In this document: positions 1-8,683 of the stretch, in pieces
Layout: each line of letters starts with the position of its first letter
Numbering within the stretch: position 1 is the stretch's first letter
Source: Aphodovivens sp036306585
Lineage (GTDB): Bacteria > Actinomycetota > Coriobacteriia > Coriobacteriales > Eggerthellaceae
Assembly (NCBI GenBank): GCA_036306585.1
Contig: JAXJZF010000006.1
Location: 124,001-188,000, forward strand
Length of the DNA: 64,000 nt
Direction: 5' to 3'
Translations under genes and position numbers: made by a program
The notes under the pieces: generated by a model
Seen by the model: the letters and a program-made list of their open reading frames with translations, nothing else
Told to the model about the DNA's origin: nothing
The model's database searches: none

Positions 1-229
1 ACCGTCGGCGATAAGCTTGCCAGCATGATGTAGGCTGCGCCTCTTGGCATCTCGCCCGTTCTGGGCGGCCGGTGCTTTGCGCAGGTTGGAGGGCGCCTCG
101 GGCGGTTCCCTCGCATGAGGCGCCGGCGCACGCGATCCGTTTGCCGCAGGCTGGGCACTTGCTTCTGGCGGCTCGTGCAGCGAATTGTGGAGCTTTTCTC
201 CATCCTGGCGAATTGGACGGGGCTTTCCC

Positions 230-283
230 TTGCGGCGGTCTGTCTCGGGGGTTATCATACTTAATGATACCGATTCTCATTAA
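230..283 (+). promoter_or_regulatory. rubrerythrin promoter with Fur-like operator
   Basis: A -35 TTGCGG (230-235) and -10 TATCAT (253-258) are separated by exactly 17 nt. Immediately downstream is the inverted repeat TTAATGA (261-267) / TCATTAA (277-283). Its core TGATACCGATTCTCA matches the 7-1-7 Fur consensus at 12 of 14 informative positions. A second overlapping inverted repeat, TATCAT/ATGATA (253-269), includes the -10. A repressor here would block initiation. Whether the protein is Fur, PerR or another family member cannot be told from the site. Confidence 0.7.
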
Positions 284-334
284 AGAACCGGTCGAGGTCA
301 GACGAAAAACACCATCGAAGAAGGAGCCAATCCA

Positions 335-943
335 ATGAACGTGCGTCCTGAACTCCCCACCGCCGAGAATTCCACCAACTTCAACGTGGTGAGCAACTCC
401 ACCACCGAAGTGGGCACCACGCTTGACAACCTGAAGGCCGCTGTGACCGGCGAGACCGGCGCATCCGCCAAGTACGCTGCATTCGCCGAGGCTGCCGACA
501 AGGCCGGCTACGCCCAGATCGCCCGCCTGTTCCGCGCCACCTCCGAGGCCGAGCAGGTGCACATCGCCATGGAGTACAAGCTGGTTACCGCCGAGGATCC
601 CGAGTGGCAGAAGCCCGTTGCCGAGGCTCCCGTCGTCGAGACCTGCGACCTGAACCTGATCGCCGCCGCTAACGGTGAGATCTACGAGACCTCCGACATG
701 TATCCCTCCTTCATCAAGAAGGCCCAGGAGGAGAGCAATACCAAGGCCGTGCAGGTGTTCACTCGTGCCAAGCTGGCCGAATCCGTGCATGCCGAGCGTT
801 ACATGGAGGCCTACAACAACATCGACGCCGCCGATGACGACGCTTACTTCCTGTGCCCCGTGTGCGGCTACATCGAGAAGGGCGACAACTTCGAGGCGTG
901 CCCCATCTGCGGCGCCAAGAAGTCCGTCTTCAAGCAGTTCTAA
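335..943 (+). CDS. rbr: rubrerythrin
   Basis: Rubrerythrin is a cytoplasmic non-haem di-iron peroxidase that reduces hydrogen peroxide in anaerobes, usually fed by rubredoxin or NADH. The 202-aa product has an N-terminal four-helix ferritin-like domain rich in Glu and His. It ends in a rubredoxin-type centre with CPVCG (C174, C177) and CPICG (C189, C192). The start is fixed by AAGGAG at 321-326, eight bases before ATG. The gene is monocistronic, with its own promoter and Fur-like operator upstream and an intrinsic terminator downstream. Length and domain order are as expected for the family, so I am confident of the assignment. The physiological electron donor is not shown here. Confidence 0.96.
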   Translation: MNVRPELPTAENSTNFNVVSNSTTEVGTTLDNLKAAVTGETGASAKYAAFAEAADKAGYAQIARLFRATSEAEQVHIAMEYKLVTAEDPEWQKPVAEAPVVETCDLNLIAAANGEIYETSDMYPSFIKKAQEESNTKAVQVFTRAKLAESVHAERYMEAYNNIDAADDDAYFLCPVCGYIEKGDNFEACPICGAKKSVFKQF

Positions 944-970
944 TCCTACTTCCAAAGCAGGCAAAAGCGA

Positions 971-1006
971 AACGCCCTGCCGGCAGATCCGGCGGGGCGT
1001 TTTTTC
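971..1006 (+). terminator. intrinsic terminator after rubrerythrin
   Basis: AACGCCCTGCCGG (971-983) pairs with CCGGCGGGGCGTT (989-1001), with one T-G wobble and a 5-nt loop, followed by a T run to 1005. It closes the rubrerythrin transcript. Confidence 0.9.
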
Positions 1007-1091
1007 GTTGCAGCGCGACAGCAGAACGCATCTAATGTCACATTCTGCGGCTGCATTCGACGCTCGCTGGCGGATTAGCCGCGATTTTCCC

Positions 1092-1119
1092 TTGACGTGA
1101 CCTGCCCGAGGGCGATAGT
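1092..1119 (+). promoter_or_regulatory. promoter of amino acid ABC operon
   Basis: TTGACG (1092-1097) is followed by a 16-nt spacer and GATAGT (1114-1119). This predicts a leader of about 110 nt before the substrate-binding protein start at 1234. Confidence 0.6.
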
Positions 1120-1233
1120 ATGCGAAACGTGCTTTAGCACGGTAGAGTGATAGAGTGAAAGAGTAAAAGCGAAGTTCGCAGTGCAACATGTGCTCCGTTG
1201 TCGCACGTTGTCACGCGAAAAGGGAGGAAAACG

Positions 1234-2085
1234 ATGAAGGCATTGAGCAAAACCAAAATGCGGGCGCTGCTGGCGGCAGTCGCCGTGCTGGTGCTGTCCG
1301 CTGTGCTGCTGGCGGGCTGCTCGAGCGGTGAGCAGCAGGAGGCGGCAACCGACGACACGTCGGCATCCGGCGACGACTTCACGCTGATCGTCGGCTTCGA
1401 CCAGGGCTATCCGCCGTATGGCTTCGTGGGCGATGACGGCGAGTTCACCGGCTTCGACCTCGATTTGGCCGCCGAAGTCGCCGAGCGCAACGGCTGGGGC
1501 CTGGAACTTTCCGCCATCGACTGGGATGCCAAGGACGCCCTGCTCGACAGCGGCACCATCAACTGCATCTGGAACGGCTTCACCATGGAAGGCCGCGAGA
1601 ACGACTATACCTTCTCCGAACCCTACATGCTCAACGAGCAGGTGATCGTTGTGAAGAGCGATTCCGGCATCGCAAGCACCGACGATCTGGCGGGCAAGAC
1701 GGTCATGACGCAGGTCGACTCCGCAGCGCTCGATGTGCTGGAAGGCGACGCCGCCGACCTGGCAGCCACGTTCGCGGGTGGTGCGCCGCAGACCATCGGC
1801 GACTATAACAACGCCTTCATGCAGCTCGAGTCGGGTATGGTGGACGCCGTGGCATGCGACCTCTCCATTGCCAACTACCAGATGTCGGCCAACCCCGATG
1901 CCTACACCATCATCGACACCCTGTCCTCCGAGCACTATGCCGTTGGCTTCAAGCAGGGAGAAGACGACCTGGCCCAGACCGTCACCGACACGCTGCGCGC
2001 GATGTACGAGGACGGTACGGTCGAGAAGCTGTGCGATAAGTACGCCGATTACGGCCTGTCGTTCGACAACTGGGTGCTGAAATAG
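1234..2085 (+). CDS. polar amino acid ABC transporter substrate-binding lipoprotein
   Basis: This is the extracytoplasmic receptor (solute-binding family 3) of the three-gene uptake system that follows. The start at 1234 is chosen because AGGGAGGA (1221-1228) sits five bases upstream; an in-frame ATG at 1198 has no ribosome site. The 283-aa protein has a basic N-terminus, a hydrophobic stretch and a lipobox LLAGC, so C29 would be lipidated after cleavage. A low-complexity acidic linker precedes the mature domain, which begins with the typical family pattern GFDQGYPPYGF and continues with GFDLDLAAEVAER. Substrate cannot be read from sequence; glutamine, arginine or cystine are all possible for this family. 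Confidence 0.9.
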   Translation: MKALSKTKMRALLAAVAVLVLSAVLLAGCSSGEQQEAATDDTSASGDDFTLIVGFDQGYPPYGFVGDDGEFTGFDLDLAAEVAERNGWGLELSAIDWDAKDALLDSGTINCIWNGFTMEGRENDYTFSEPYMLNEQVIVVKSDSGIASTDDLAGKTVMTQVDSAALDVLEGDAADLAATFAGGAPQTIGDYNNAFMQLESGMVDAVACDLSIANYQMSANPDAYTIIDTLSSEHYAVGFKQGEDDLAQTVTDTLRAMYEDGTVEKLCDKYADYGLSFDNWVLK

Positions 2086-2179
2086 GAGGGCCGCCGCAGG
2101 TCGGAGTCGCGATCTCTCGGTTGTCTGACGTGTCGCCGGGATGCATGGCGACCGTCTGCGCCAGCCCGGAAGGGCCATG

Positions 2180-2207
2180 GGCGCGCCTGTCGGATGACGG
2201 GCGCGCC
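2180..2207 (+). promoter_or_regulatory. intra-operon hairpin between receptor and permease genes
   Basis: Two copies of the self-complementary octamer GGCGCGCC (2180-2187 and 2200-2207) can form an 8-bp stem with a 12-nt loop. No T run follows, so it is more likely an mRNA-stabilising or partial-attenuation element than a terminator. Such an element would favour the receptor mRNA over the downstream membrane components. Confidence 0.45.
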
Positions 2208-2236
2208 TTCATGCTGTAAAGGGAAAAGGACGTTTC

Positions 2237-2890
2237 ATGGAACTGATGACGATGCTCGAGCTTCTGGGTTCGGGCCTGGTGCTCACTTTGCAGGTGTTCG
2301 CCACCACGTTGGTGGGGGCGCTGCCGCTGGGCGTGGTGGTGGCGCTGTGCCGCATGAGCAAGTTCAAGCCGTTGGCGCTCATCGCGCGCTTCTACATTTC
2401 GGTGATGCGAGGAACGCCGCTCATGCTGCAGCTAATGGCGCTCATGTTCGGGCCGTATTACCTGTTCGGCATGGAGCTGGATTCCGATTGGAAGTACTGG
2501 GCCTGCTCCATCGGCTTCATCATCAATTACGCCGCCTATTTCGGAGAGATCTACCGCAGCGGTTTGCAGTCCATCCCCCGCGGGCAGTACGAGGCCGCCG
2601 AGGTGCTGGGCTACACGCGCGTCCAGACGTTTTTCAAGATCATCCTCCCGCAGGTGATCAAGCGCATATTGCCCGCCATGAGCAATGAGGTCATCACGCT
2701 GGTGAAGGACACATCGCTGGCGTTCGTAGTGGGCATCATGGAGATGTTCACGCAGGCGCGTGCCCTGGCGGCGTCGCAGGTGAGCATGCTCCCGTACCTG
2801 CTGGCCGGCTTGATCTACTGGGTATTCAACTTCATCGTCGAGATGATTCTCACCCGCATCGAGAAGAAAATGAGCTACTACCATGACTAA
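2237..2890 (+). CDS. amino acid ABC transporter permease (HisM/GlnP family)
   Basis: This is the membrane channel subunit of the polar amino acid uptake system. The 217-aa protein has about five hydrophobic segments. The permease EAA loop is visible around GQYEAAEVLGYTRVQTF, which contacts the ATPase, and VMRGTPLMLQL is typical of the HisMQ family near the second segment. Only one permease gene is present, so it would work as a homodimer. Its stop overlaps the ATPase start by eight bases, indicating translational coupling. The start at 2237 follows AAAGG a few bases upstream. Confidence 0.92.
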   Translation: MELMTMLELLGSGLVLTLQVFATTLVGALPLGVVVALCRMSKFKPLALIARFYISVMRGTPLMLQLMALMFGPYYLFGMELDSDWKYWACSIGFIINYAAYFGEIYRSGLQSIPRGQYEAAEVLGYTRVQTFFKIILPQVIKRILPAMSNEVITLVKDTSLAFVVGIMEMFTQARALAASQVSMLPYLLAGLIYWVFNFIVEMILTRIEKKMSYYHD

Positions 2891-3656
2891 CGAACTCCCC
2901 CTGCTTTCCCTTCAGCATGCGAAAAAGAGCTTCGGCAGCATCGAGGTCCTCAAGGATATCTCGCTTTCGGTCATGCCGGGCGAGGTGGTTGCCATCATCG
3001 GTCCGTCTGGCGGGGGCAAGTCGACGCTTCTGCGATGCGCGACGCTGCTCGAGACCCTCGATGGGGGCTCGTTGGCGTTCGGCGACGTGCAGGTTGCCTC
3101 CGATCAGAACGGGCGCGCCATCTACGCGGGCAAAGATGCCATCAAGAAGGCGAAGGAGCGCTTCGGATTGGTGTTTCAGGATTTCAACCTGTTCCCGCAC
3201 TACACAGTGCTGAAGAACGTGATGGATGCTCCGGTGAGCGTGCTGAAGCGCCCCCACGCCCAGGCGGAGGAGCATGCGCGCAACCTGCTGGCGAAGATGG
3301 GCCTGTCCGGCAAGGAGGGCATGGTGCCCTGCGAGTTGTCCGGCGGGCAGAAGCAGCGCGTTGCCATCGCCCGCGCCCTCGCCATGGATCCCGACATCCT
3401 GTTTTTCGACGAACCCACCAGCGCGCTCGACCCGGAGCTCACGAAAGAGGTGCTCAAGGTCATCCGCGACCTGGCAGCCGAGCATATGACCATGGTGATC
3501 GTCACCCACGAGATGCGTTTCGCCCGCGATGTTGCCGACCGCATCGTGTTCATGGACGGTGGTTTCATCGTGGAAGAGGGCCCTGCCAAGCAGGTCATCG
3601 ACAACCCCCAGCACCAGCGCACGCGCTCGTTTCTTTCCAAGTATGAGGAGGAATAG
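2883..3656 (+). CDS. amino acid ABC transporter ATP-binding protein
   Basis: This cytoplasmic ATPase drives the uptake system. The 257-aa protein carries Walker A GPSGGGKST, the Q-loop near VFQDFNLFPHY, the signature LSGGQKQR, Walker B ILFFDEPTSALD and the switch His in IVTHEM. All are intact and in the usual order. The length is normal for GlnQ/HisP-type subunits. It is the last gene of the operon. I did not find a clear intrinsic terminator immediately after it. Confidence 0.95.
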   Translation: MTNELPLLSLQHAKKSFGSIEVLKDISLSVMPGEVVAIIGPSGGGKSTLLRCATLLETLDGGSLAFGDVQVASDQNGRAIYAGKDAIKKAKERFGLVFQDFNLFPHYTVLKNVMDAPVSVLKRPHAQAEEHARNLLAKMGLSGKEGMVPCELSGGQKQRVAIARALAMDPDILFFDEPTSALDPELTKEVLKVIRDLAAEHMTMVIVTHEMRFARDVADRIVFMDGGFIVEEGPAKQVIDNPQHQRTRSFLSKYEEE

Positions 3657-3943
3657 CCTCGCCGCATCCCGACGGAAGAGTGGCGCGCGTGTTGGGACGG
3701 GAATCGCGTTCCAGTTGCCGACGGTGCGTCCGGCGGGCAGGGGTTGGCGGCACCACGCGGCTGACGGTGACCGGCGAGGGGCATGCTGGTGCTGTTTCGG
3801 GACGGCGAGCGGCCTGCTGCGTGGATTTATGCGGGAGCGGGGGCGTATTCCCTCCAAAGTGCCATGTGGCGTGGCATAATAGCCGAATAGATTTGGCACG
3901 AGCGCGCATCCCACCGGCGCGCTAACGGGAGGAGGAGCCGTCC
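3657..3943 (+). promoter_or_regulatory. guaB upstream region with -10 and leader hairpin
   Basis: This 287-bp gap holds a good -10 CATAAT (3875-3880) without a convincing -35. An inverted repeat TGCCA-N7-TGGCA (3860-3876) overlaps the -10 and could be an operator. A hairpin AGCGCGC (3901-3907) / GCGCGCT (3917-3923) lies just before the ribosome site GGGAGGAGGAG (3927-3937). No gene or purine riboswitch core was recognised. Confidence 0.45.
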
Positions 3944-5467
3944 ATGGCGTTTTACTACGATGAACCGTCGCGTACCTTTAATGAGTATCTTCTAGTGCCG
4001 GGGCACACGCCTTCCACGTGCATCCCCACGGCGGTCAGCCTGAAAACGCCGTTGGTGAAGTTCCGCAAGGGCGAAGAGGAATGCCCGCTTTCCCTGAGCA
4101 TCCCCATGGTGTCCGCCATCATGGCGGCCGTCTCCGATGATCGCATGGCGGTCGCGCTGGCAACCGAGGGCGGCCTGTCGTTCATCTACGGCAACCAGAC
4201 CATCGAGGACGAAGCCGCCATGGTCAAGCGCGTGAAGGACTACAAGGCCGGCTTTGTAGTGAGCGACGCCAACCTGCGCCCTGACATGACGCTAGGCGAA
4301 GTGGTGGAGCTGAAGGAGAAGTTCGGCCACTCCACCATGCCCGTTACCGAGGACGGCGGCCCTCACGGCAAGCTGTTGGGCATCGTCACCGAGCGCGACT
4401 ACCGTCTTTCCCGCATGTCGCTGGACGAGAAGGTGGCCGATTTCATGACCCCGCGCGAGAAGCTCATCGTGGCTCCTGCCGACACCACCTTGAAGACGGC
4501 AAACGACATCATCTGGGATCACAAGCTGAACTCCCTGCCCGTGGTCGACGAGAACGACTGCCTGATGTACCTGGTGTTCCGCAAGGACTACGATTCCCAT
4601 AAGTCCAACCCCAACGAGATGTTGGACGCCCACAAACGCTACATGGTGGGCGCGGGCATCAATTCCCGCGACTACGCCGAGCGCGTCCCCGCGCTGGTGG
4701 AGGCGGGTGCCGACGTGCTGTGCATCGACAGCTCCGAGGGCTTCTCCGACTGGCAGAAGATGACCATCGAATGGGTGCGCGAGCACTACGGTGACGATGT
4801 GAAGATCGGCGCCGGCAACGTGGTTGACGCCGACGGCTTCCGTTTCCTGGCAGAAGCCGGGGCCGATTTCATCAAGATAGGCATCGGCGGCGGCTCGATC
4901 TGCATCACCCGCGAAACCAAGGGCATCGGCCGCGGCCAGGCCACGGCGGTCATCGAGGTTGCCAAGGCCCGCGACGAGTACTTCAAGGAAACGGGCATCT
5001 ATGTGCCCATCTGCTCCGACGGCGGCATCGTGTACGACCATCACATCTCCCTGGCGCTGGCTATGGGTGCCGACTTTGTGATGCTGGGCCGCTACTTCGC
5101 CCGCTTCGACGAGAGCCCGTCGAACAAGGTGATGGTCAACGGCACCTACATGAAGGAATACTGGGGCGAGGGTTCCGCCCGCGCCCGCAACTGGGGCCGC
5201 TACGACCTGGGCGGCAAGAAGGCGCTGGCTTTCGAAGAGGGCGTGGATTCCTACGTGCCCTACGCCGGCTCGCTTAAGGACAATGTGGCGCTCACGCTGT
5301 ATAAGATCAAGGCAACCATGTGCAACTGCGGCGCGCTCACCATCGACGAGTTCCAGAAGAAGGCCAAGCTCACGCTGGTCAGCTCCACCTCCATCGTCGA
5401 GGGCGGCGCGCATGACGTCGTGCTGAAGGACAAGAACACCTACGCGAGCAACGTCTTGCTGCACTAG
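3944..5467 (+). CDS. guaB: inosine-5'-monophosphate dehydrogenase
   Basis: IMP dehydrogenase converts IMP to XMP with NAD+, the committed step to GMP. The 507-aa protein has the barrel interrupted by two CBS motifs (roughly residues 95-220). The catalytic loop GGGSICITRE carries Cys320, and the flap RARNWGRYDLGG carries Arg419-Tyr420. IDSSEGFSDWQ matches the substrate-binding region. The flap and loop wording is not the common bacterial one (GPGSICTTR). From memory it is nearly that of Tritrichomonas foetus IMPDH, whose catalytic residues are Cys319 and Arg418-Tyr419. The start follows a strong ribosome site at 3927-3937. The gene is monocistronic, facing a convergent gene across a terminator. 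Confidence 0.95.
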   Translation: MAFYYDEPSRTFNEYLLVPGHTPSTCIPTAVSLKTPLVKFRKGEEECPLSLSIPMVSAIMAAVSDDRMAVALATEGGLSFIYGNQTIEDEAAMVKRVKDYKAGFVVSDANLRPDMTLGEVVELKEKFGHSTMPVTEDGGPHGKLLGIVTERDYRLSRMSLDEKVADFMTPREKLIVAPADTTLKTANDIIWDHKLNSLPVVDENDCLMYLVFRKDYDSHKSNPNEMLDAHKRYMVGAGINSRDYAERVPALVEAGADVLCIDSSEGFSDWQKMTIEWVREHYGDDVKIGAGNVVDADGFRFLAEAGADFIKIGIGGGSICITRETKGIGRGQATAVIEVAKARDEYFKETGIYVPICSDGGIVYDHHISLALAMGADFVMLGRYFARFDESPSNKVMVNGTYMKEYWGEGSARARNWGRYDLGGKKALAFEEGVDSYVPYAGSLKDNVALTLYKIKATMCNCGALTIDEFQKKAKLTLVSSTSIVEGGAHDVVLKDKNTYASNVLLH

Positions 5468-5534
5468 CCCATCAGACGACGGGCAACCGCTGGGTGCGGA
5501 TGCGGAAGCCCGTTGAGCAGGCGATTGAACGACG

Positions 5535-5590
5535 AATGCCTCCCTTTTCCTGGACTGCGAAGCAGAAGTTCGGGAAATGGGAGGCATTTC
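5535..5590. terminator. bidirectional terminator between guaB and flippase gene
   Basis: AATGCCTCCC (5535-5544) pairs perfectly with GGGAGGCATT (5579-5588). The pairing extends inward through a T-rich/A-rich segment. The stem lies between convergent genes and is followed on the plus strand by TTTCTG. Confidence 0.75.
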
Positions 5591-5643
5591 TGTGCTGCGG
5601 CGGGGAGGACTTGCCGCATGCGGCTTTCCGCCGCAGCGCGACG

Positions 5644-7188
5644 CTACTTGTAATGCTTGCCGGTGCGCCGATCGATGACGGCTTGGCGGCGTTCCCGTTC
5701 GGCGCGCGCCTCGCTCGGGCGCATGGTCCGCGGATGACGCGTGGGGGAAACTGCAGCCCTTTCGTCATCCACCAGCTCGGCGGTGATGTCGACGGGGCGA
5801 TCGGCGCTGCCCTGCGGGTGCGCGTCGCGGTGACGCTGCGACATTTGCATGCGGATTCGCAGATACTCCCACACCAGCAGCACTAGCAGGATGGTCATCA
5901 CGATGAGGTAGCCGATGATGGCGCCCGGCAGCCCGGTGAACCCGATGAGCAGGATGGGGATGAACAGCGAGAACCCGAACGTGACCAGGTACAGCTTCAT
6001 CACCGACCCCTGCTGGCGCAGCACGGTGATCACCTGGTATAGAAAGTCGATGGCCGCTGTCACGCCGCCCGCGGCCACCATGATCAGGCTCAACCCCACG
6101 TATTGCGAGAAATCGAGGCCGTACAGGAAGCCCAGCACGGGGATGCCCACGGTGCTCATCACGAACATCAGAAGCCCGGTGAGCGCCAGCACCAAAACCA
6201 GCATGGCGATGATGATGAGGTCGAAGCGCTTGCGTTTCGCCTGCGCCCACACGTTGGCGATGCGCACCAGCTGCGGCTTGTACACCACCTGAACGGTGAG
6301 CAGCAGCGCATGGGCGGGGAAGTACAGCGCGTTGAAGTACAGCTGGTTGTCGTAGGAGAGCATGCCCTCCATCACGAACTTGGGCATATTGTCGATGAGG
6401 TTGTACATGAACAGCGCGATGAACAGCGGGAAGCAGTCGCGGAACAGCGTCCAGACGCTGCCCAGGTTCACATGGCGCGAGCGCGGCGTCTCCAAGAACG
6501 CCAACGGCAGGGTGAGCACCACGAACGATGCCGCAGCCGCAACCGCCATGGCGATGCTCGACGCCGCCAGGTTGCGCGTGAGGAACAGGAACAGAGAGAA
6601 CACCGTGATAGCGATGACGGACCTGAACGCTTGGGAGATGCCCGCCAAATACAGCTTGTCCACCTGCTGCAGGCGTCCCTCGTAGACGTCGGCCAGCGCG
6701 TCGATCATCTTGTAGGCGTACACGCCCATGCAGATGAAGAACATGTTGTCGTCGTAGCCGCGCACCATGCAGTAGACGTAACCGACGACCATCATGATGA
6801 TGCAGGTGAGGATGCGCTGGGCCTGGTAATCGGAAAACGAGTGCTGCTCTTTCAGGTCGGACAGCTGGTAGGTGCGCACGCCGTAGTTGCCCACGAACAT
6901 CAGCAGCAGGCCCGTGACGAACGCCATTGAGAACATGCCCGCCTGCTCGGCGCCCACGAGCTGGGTGCATACGATGGTGAGCAGGGGGAACACCATGCCC
7001 CAGGCACCGGTGCCCAGGAAGTTCCACACGTAGTCGCGCGTGGTGCGATGGGAGGCGTATTGGTCGCGCTGCTCTTCGACCTTGCCCTCCATCACCACTT
7101 CCATCAGCCGATCCCACCAGTTGCCGATGATGCGCGCGATGAAATTAGGCTTATGCGTTCGGGGCTTGTTTTCCTTAAGCTTCAGCAT
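5644..7188 (-). CDS. polysaccharide biosynthesis / MOP-superfamily flippase-like membrane protein
   Basis: The 514-aa product looks like a multidrug/oligosaccharide-lipid/polysaccharide (MOP) exporter related to Wzx flippases. It has about 12-14 hydrophobic segments, a short basic N-terminus, and a hydrophilic basic C-terminal tail of about 60 residues. The substrate would be a lipid-linked glycan, but no glycosyltransferase cluster is beside it. Two starts are possible: GTG at 7245 or ATG at 7188. I prefer 7188 because a perfect TATAAT lies 7 bases before it, inside the longer reading frame. That would make the message leaderless or nearly so. The gene follows the antiporter gene on the same strand and may also be read through from it. 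Confidence 0.75.
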   Translation of the reverse strand: MLKLKENKPRTHKPNFIARIIGNWWDRLMEVVMEGKVEEQRDQYASHRTTRDYVWNFLGTGAWGMVFPLLTIVCTQLVGAEQAGMFSMAFVTGLLLMFVGNYGVRTYQLSDLKEQHSFSDYQAQRILTCIIMMVVGYVYCMVRGYDDNMFFICMGVYAYKMIDALADVYEGRLQQVDKLYLAGISQAFRSVIAITVFSLFLFLTRNLAASSIAMAVAAAASFVVLTLPLAFLETPRSRHVNLGSVWTLFRDCFPLFIALFMYNLIDNMPKFVMEGMLSYDNQLYFNALYFPAHALLLTVQVVYKPQLVRIANVWAQAKRKRFDLIIIAMLVLVLALTGLLMFVMSTVGIPVLGFLYGLDFSQYVGLSLIMVAAGGVTAAIDFLYQVITVLRQQGSVMKLYLVTFGFSLFIPILLIGFTGLPGAIIGYLIVMTILLVLLVWEYLRIRMQMSQRHRDAHPQGSADRPVDITAELVDDERAAVSPTRHPRTMRPSEARAERERRQAVIDRRTGKHYK

Positions 7189-7278
7189 TCTTGCAATTAT
7201 AACGTCGGAGCGTCGCGCAACCTCTTCCCTGTGCTGCGAAGTCACACAATCGTCCCAACCCGTGTAAACAGCGGGTCG

Positions 7279-8652
7279 CTACAGGAAAAACAGCAGGCTG
7301 TCGATAATGAACACCGGGATGAGGATGCACACTGCCCAACCGATGTACCCGAAGAAGCTGGGCATCTTCACCCCTTTCGATTCGGCGATGTTCTTCACCA
7401 TGAAGTTGGGGGCGTTGCCGATGTAGGTGTTTGCGCCCATGAACACGGCGCCCGCCGACACCGCCAACAGGTTCGCCACGCCGACGGTGCCCACGGTGGT
7501 GACCAGGCCCTCGGTCGCCCCGAGTGATCCGGCAGCCGTCATGAACACCACGTAGGTGGGCGAGTTGTCCAGGAAACTGGACAGCGCGCCGGTTGCCCAG
7601 AAGAACTCCAGCGGCGTGTCGATGCCGATGTCGCCGCCATGGGCGCGCAGGATGGCCAGTGCCGGGATCATCGTGATGAAGATGCCGATGAACAGGCGTG
7701 CCACCTCGGCGATGGCATCGTAATTGAAGTCATTGAGGTGTCGGACGGACTGCTTGGTGGTTGCGGAAGAGCAGAACGCCGCCACCAGGATGAGCGCGAT
7801 CTGGATGAAGTACTGCGCGCCCAGGAACACGTCGCTTCCAGGGACGGTGACGCCCAGTACCTGGCCCGAAGCGTCCTGAAAGAAGGGCATGTTGGGAATG
7901 GAGCCGTTTAGGATGACCGCCAGGATGATGAGTGCCAGGAAGATGAAGTTGTGGGCGCCCTCGATGCGGATGGGGCTTTTGCCTCCTTCCTCCATCAGGT
8001 CGGAGGGGCTGCGGCCGGCGGCAGTTTCGCGCTTGTACATGATGGTATCCATGATGAAGAACACTGCCAGCAGGATGACTGCGTTCAGGATGAGGATGGG
8101 CAGGATGTGCTCGATGGTCCAAAAGAACGGCACGCCGCGCAGGTATCCCAGGAATAGCGGCGGGTCGCCCAGCGGCGTGAGGCAGCCGCCCATGTTGGCC
8201 ACCAAGAAGATGAAGAACACCACCACGTGCGCCTTCTTCTGGCGCCAGGCGTTCGCGCGCAGCACGGGGCGGATAAGCAGCATGGCGGCGCCGGTAGTGC
8301 CGATCCAGCTGGAAAGGACGGTGCCGATGAGCAGAAGCAGCGCGTTCACCTTCGGCGTGCCGGCGATGGTGCCCTTGATGGCGATGCCGCCGGCGACCAC
8401 GAACAGGCCGAACAGCAGCACGATGAAGGGGATGTAGTCCACCACGATGGATTCGAGTAGCTGTTCGTAGGTGACGCCGAACCCGTATGCGATGGTGAAG
8501 GGGACCAGGAACAGCAGCGACCAGAATGCCGCCACATGCAGCTGATGGCGCTCCCACCATGCGGGTTTGAACAGCGGGAAGAGGGCGATGGATAGCAGCA
8601 TGCCCGCGAAGGGGATGATGCTCCAAACCGGCAGGGTGTCTCCAAGTTCCAT
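7279..8652 (-). CDS. nhaD: NhaD-type sodium:proton antiporter
   Basis: This is an inner-membrane ion transporter of the ArsB/NhaD superfamily, exchanging Na+ (or Li+) for protons. The start at 8652 is set by AAAGGAA just upstream. A longer frame begins at 8781 but its first residues are unlike the family. The 457-aa protein has about 11-12 hydrophobic segments. Conserved-looking polar motifs in membrane context include GGCLTPLGDPPLFLGYL, LSSFLDNSPTYVVF and NTYIGNAPNFMVK; the paired loops with Asn/Asp-Pro are typical of the superfamily. A 12-bp inverted repeat lies in its upstream region. Substrate specificity (Na+ versus other ions) is inferred from the family only. Confidence 0.85.
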   Translation of the reverse strand: MELGDTLPVWSIIPFAGMLLSIALFPLFKPAWWERHQLHVAAFWSLLFLVPFTIAYGFGVTYEQLLESIVVDYIPFIVLLFGLFVVAGGIAIKGTIAGTPKVNALLLLIGTVLSSWIGTTGAAMLLIRPVLRANAWRQKKAHVVVFFIFLVANMGGCLTPLGDPPLFLGYLRGVPFFWTIEHILPILILNAVILLAVFFIMDTIMYKRETAAGRSPSDLMEEGGKSPIRIEGAHNFIFLALIILAVILNGSIPNMPFFQDASGQVLGVTVPGSDVFLGAQYFIQIALILVAAFCSSATTKQSVRHLNDFNYDAIAEVARLFIGIFITMIPALAILRAHGGDIGIDTPLEFFWATGALSSFLDNSPTYVVFMTAAGSLGATEGLVTTVGTVGVANLLAVSAGAVFMGANTYIGNAPNFMVKNIAESKGVKMPSFFGYIGWAVCILIPVFIIDSLLFFL

Positions 8653-8683
8653 GATGTTCCTTTCGAAAGCGCTGCTCGGCAGC

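Noticed and set aside
1..229. A possible gene at the left edge (frame 72-338)
   Set aside because: It overlaps the rubrerythrin promoter and operator, lacks a ribosome site and resembles no protein. Only a weak GGAG/CTCC hairpin (about 190-210) is visible there.
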